Positions 4,848-6,589 of a stretch of DNA of 6,589 bases are shown here, one piece after another. The notes beneath the pieces are model-generated. The model did not search any database. It was given only the letters and a program-made list of their open reading frames with translations, and had not been told where the DNA came from. Origin of the DNA: Oscillospiraceae bacterium (GTDB lineage: Bacteria > Bacillota > Clostridia > Oscillospirales > Oscillospiraceae); assembly GCA_016296565.1 (NCBI GenBank), contig JAEDJB010000105.1, positions 1 to 6,589 on the forward strand, given 5' to 3'. How positions within the stretch are numbered: position 1 is the first letter of the stretch; each line of letters starts with the position of its first letter. A program made the translations under genes and the position numbers.

Positions 4848-6589
4848 GTGCCCATGGACGCACTGTGCCTGTCCGCCGTGAGACGAGAGGCGGAAAGGCT
4901 GATTTTAGACGGCCGCATCGACAAGATCCACCAGCCCAGCCGGGACGAAATTCTGATGCAGATCCGCAGCCGGGAAGGCGCCTGCCGCCTGCTTCTCTCT
5001 GCCAACCCTGCCCGGCCCCGGATGCAGCTGACCGAGCGGACCCGGGAGAACCCGGCAGAGCCCCCCATGTTCTGCATGCTTCTGCGGAAGTACCTCACCG
5101 GCGGCAGAATCCTGGAGGTCCGCCAGCCGCCCATGGAGCGGCTGGCAGAGTTGGTGATTGAGGCCACCAACGAGATGGGGGACAAGGTCACCCGCCGGCT
5201 GATCCTGGAGGCCATGGGCCGCCGGACCAACCTGCTTCTGCTGGACGGGGAGGGCCGCATTGTGGACTGCCTGCGCCGGGTGGACGTGGACCTGTCCCAG
5301 GAAAACGCCCGTCCCCTGCTGCCGGGGATGTTCTATAAGTATCCCCCCATCCAGGCGGGCAAGCTGGACCCCAGCGCCCTTACGAAGGCAGACCGGGCTG
5401 CCCTTCTGGTGTCCGCTTCTCCGGACACCCCTGCCGATAAATTTTTGATGGACCATTTTTTGGGCCTGTCCCCCCTCATTGCCCGGGAGGTGGCTTTTGA
5501 GGCCTTCGGAGAGGTGGACGCCCCCGTGGGCCGGGACCCGGAAGCCCTGCTGGATAAACTGGCAGCCCTGCTGGACAGGCTCGGGGAAGGCCAGGTCCAG
5601 CCCACCATGCTCCTGCGGGAGGGAAAGCCTGTGGATTTCTCCTTCCGGCCCATTCTTCAGTACGGCCCAGGGACGGAAATCCGTTCCTTTGACCGGTTCG
5701 CTACCCTGCTGGACGAGTTCTACCAGGCGAAGGAGAACGCCGACCAGGTCAGGCAGAAGGGACAGGATTTAATCAAATCCCTGAACCACGCCCGGGACCG
5801 TCTGGCCCGGAAGCTGGCCCTCCAGGAAAAAGAGCTGGCCGAAACCCAGAACCGGGAGGAAAACCGCATCCGGGGCGACCTGATCACCGCCAACCTCTAC
5901 CGGATGGAGAAGGGCATGCGGACCTTAAAAACAGAGAACTACTACGACCCGGAGTGCCGGGAGGTGGAGATCCCCTTAGACCCCCTGAAAACGCCCCAGC
6001 AGAACGCCGCCAAATACTACAAGGCCTACACCAAGGCCAAGACCGCCCAGGAGATGCTCACCATCCAGCTGGAAAAGGGCGCGGCGGAGAAGGAGTATCT
6101 GGACAGCGTTCTGGACAGCGTTTCCCGGGCGGAAGGGGAACGGGATCTGGCGGAAATCCGCCAGGAGCTGGAGGAGACCGGCTACCTCCGCCGCCGGGGC
6201 AAGGGGAAAAACCAGATGAAGCGCCCCGCCGCCAAGCCCCTGGAGTTCCGCTCCTCCAGCGGCCTGCGCATCTCCGTGGGCCGGAACAATTTGCAGAACG
6301 ACAAGCTCACCACCAAGCAGGCGGGAAAGTGGGACTACTGGTTCCACACCCAGAAGATCCACGGCTCCCACGTGATCCTGTGGACCGAAGGGGAAAAGCC
6401 CGACGACCAGAGCCTTCACGAGGCAGCCTGCCTGGCCGCCTGGTTCTCCCAGGGGCGGGAGGGGAAGAAGGTCCCCGTGGACTACACCCCTGTGAAGTTT
6501 GTGAAGAAACCCGCCGGGGCACGCCCGGGCATGGTGATCTACACCACCTACCAGACCGCCTATGTGGACCCGGACGAGAACCTGGTGAA
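4848..6589 (+). CDS. rqcH: Ribosome quality control protein RqcH (NFACT family), C-terminus cut by window edge
   Basis: RqcH binds 50S subunits carrying obstructed peptidyl-tRNA and recruits tRNA-Ala to add an alanine tail that marks stalled peptides for degradation. It was earlier annotated as a fibronectin-binding protein, FbpA. The 580 complete codons reach base 6587 without a stop. B. subtilis RqcH has about 570, so perhaps ten residues are missing. The NFACT-N domain starts at residue 1 and includes DKIHQP and PPMFCMLLRKYLTGG (72-86). A helix-hairpin-helix-like segment lies around 199-222 (FLGLSPLIARE) and a long charged coiled coil at about 289-440. NFACT-R starts near 465, with VGRNNLQNDKLTTKQAG, YWFHTQKIHGSHV and PGMVIYTTYQT. 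Start: GTG at 4848, 8 nt after GGGGAGG (4833-4839), gives MPMDALCLSAV; ATG at 4854 would be 14 nt away. The functional Asp-Arg of the family reads Glu97-Arg98 here. Confidence 0.95.
   Translation, partial: MPMDALCLSAVRREAERLILDGRIDKIHQPSRDEILMQIRSREGACRLLLSANPARPRMQLTERTRENPAEPPMFCMLLRKYLTGGRILEVRQPPMERLAELVIEATNEMGDKVTRRLILEAMGRRTNLLLLDGEGRIVDCLRRVDVDLSQENARPLLPGMFYKYPPIQAGKLDPSALTKADRAALLVSASPDTPADKFLMDHFLGLSPLIAREVAFEAFGEVDAPVGRDPEALLDKLAALLDRLGEGQVQPTMLLREGKPVDFSFRPILQYGPGTEIRSFDRFATLLDEFYQAKENADQVRQKGQDLIKSLNHARDRLARKLALQEKELAETQNREENRIRGDLITANLYRMEKGMRTLKTENYYDPECREVEIPLDPLKTPQQNAAKYYKAYTKAKTAQEMLTIQLEKGAAEKEYLDSVLDSVSRAEGERDLAEIRQELEETGYLRRRGKGKNQMKRPAAKPLEFRSSSGLRISVGRNNLQNDKLTTKQAGKWDYWFHTQKIHGSHVILWTEGEKPDDQSLHEAACLAAWFSQGREGKKVPVDYTPVKFVKKPAGARPGMVIYTTYQTAYVDPDENLV

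Overview
The window is ordinary chromosomal DNA from a GC-rich member of the Clostridia. An Oscillospiraceae-like genome (Flavonifractor or Oscillibacter type) is my best guess. The grounds are the Firmicutes-specific gene set (mrnC, rqcH, a zinc-type L33), strong AGGAGG ribosome binding sites, strong GC bias at third codon positions and a DUF1847 gene. The genus is an inference from style; no similarity search was possible. Every gene is closely packed. I see no insertion sequence, phage gene, tRNA, rRNA or CRISPR array.

Left third, minus strand (1-1718): a ribosomal-protein and translocation operon read right to left as rpmG (L33), secE, nusG and rplK (L11, cut by the left edge). It starts from a near-consensus promoter at 1689-1718 with an AT-rich upstream tract. 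A gene-free leader of about 240 nt follows. It contains a clear intrinsic terminator (1546-1571), a second terminator-like hairpin (1474-1523), and two short reading frames ahead of rpmG. This looks like an attenuated leader. Between nusG and rplK, a hairpin at 306-336 resembles the ribosomal protein L1 binding site of 23S rRNA. It is a plausible L1 feedback operator for the L11-L1 unit.

Middle, plus strand (1782-3763): a three-gene operon with its own promoter. It holds ruvX (yqgF family), a uridine-phosphorylase-like nucleoside phosphorylase, and a cysteine-rich DUF1847 protein. The genes overlap by 20 and 8 nt and are therefore probably translationally coupled. The operon ends at a 12-bp GC-rich terminator. 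A perfect 7-bp inverted repeat fills most of the spacer of its promoter and looks like an operator.

Right third, plus strand (3808-6589): an unrecognised 182-residue protein comes first. A good promoter (4374-4402) then drives mrnC (Mini-RNase III, 23S rRNA maturation) and rqcH (NFACT protein of ribosome quality control), separated by 3 nt. rqcH runs off the right edge with probably about ten residues missing.

The flanking genes share a theme of making and policing the translation apparatus: ribosomal proteins, NusG/SecE, a RuvX-family RNA/DNA nuclease, Mini-III and RqcH. The central phosphorylase/DUF1847 pair is metabolic and its joint role is unknown. I found no convincing new multi-gene system. 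The best leads are the rpmG leader, the L1-site mimic, the phosphorylase-DUF1847 pairing and the Glu-Arg in place of Asp-Arg at the functional site of RqcH.
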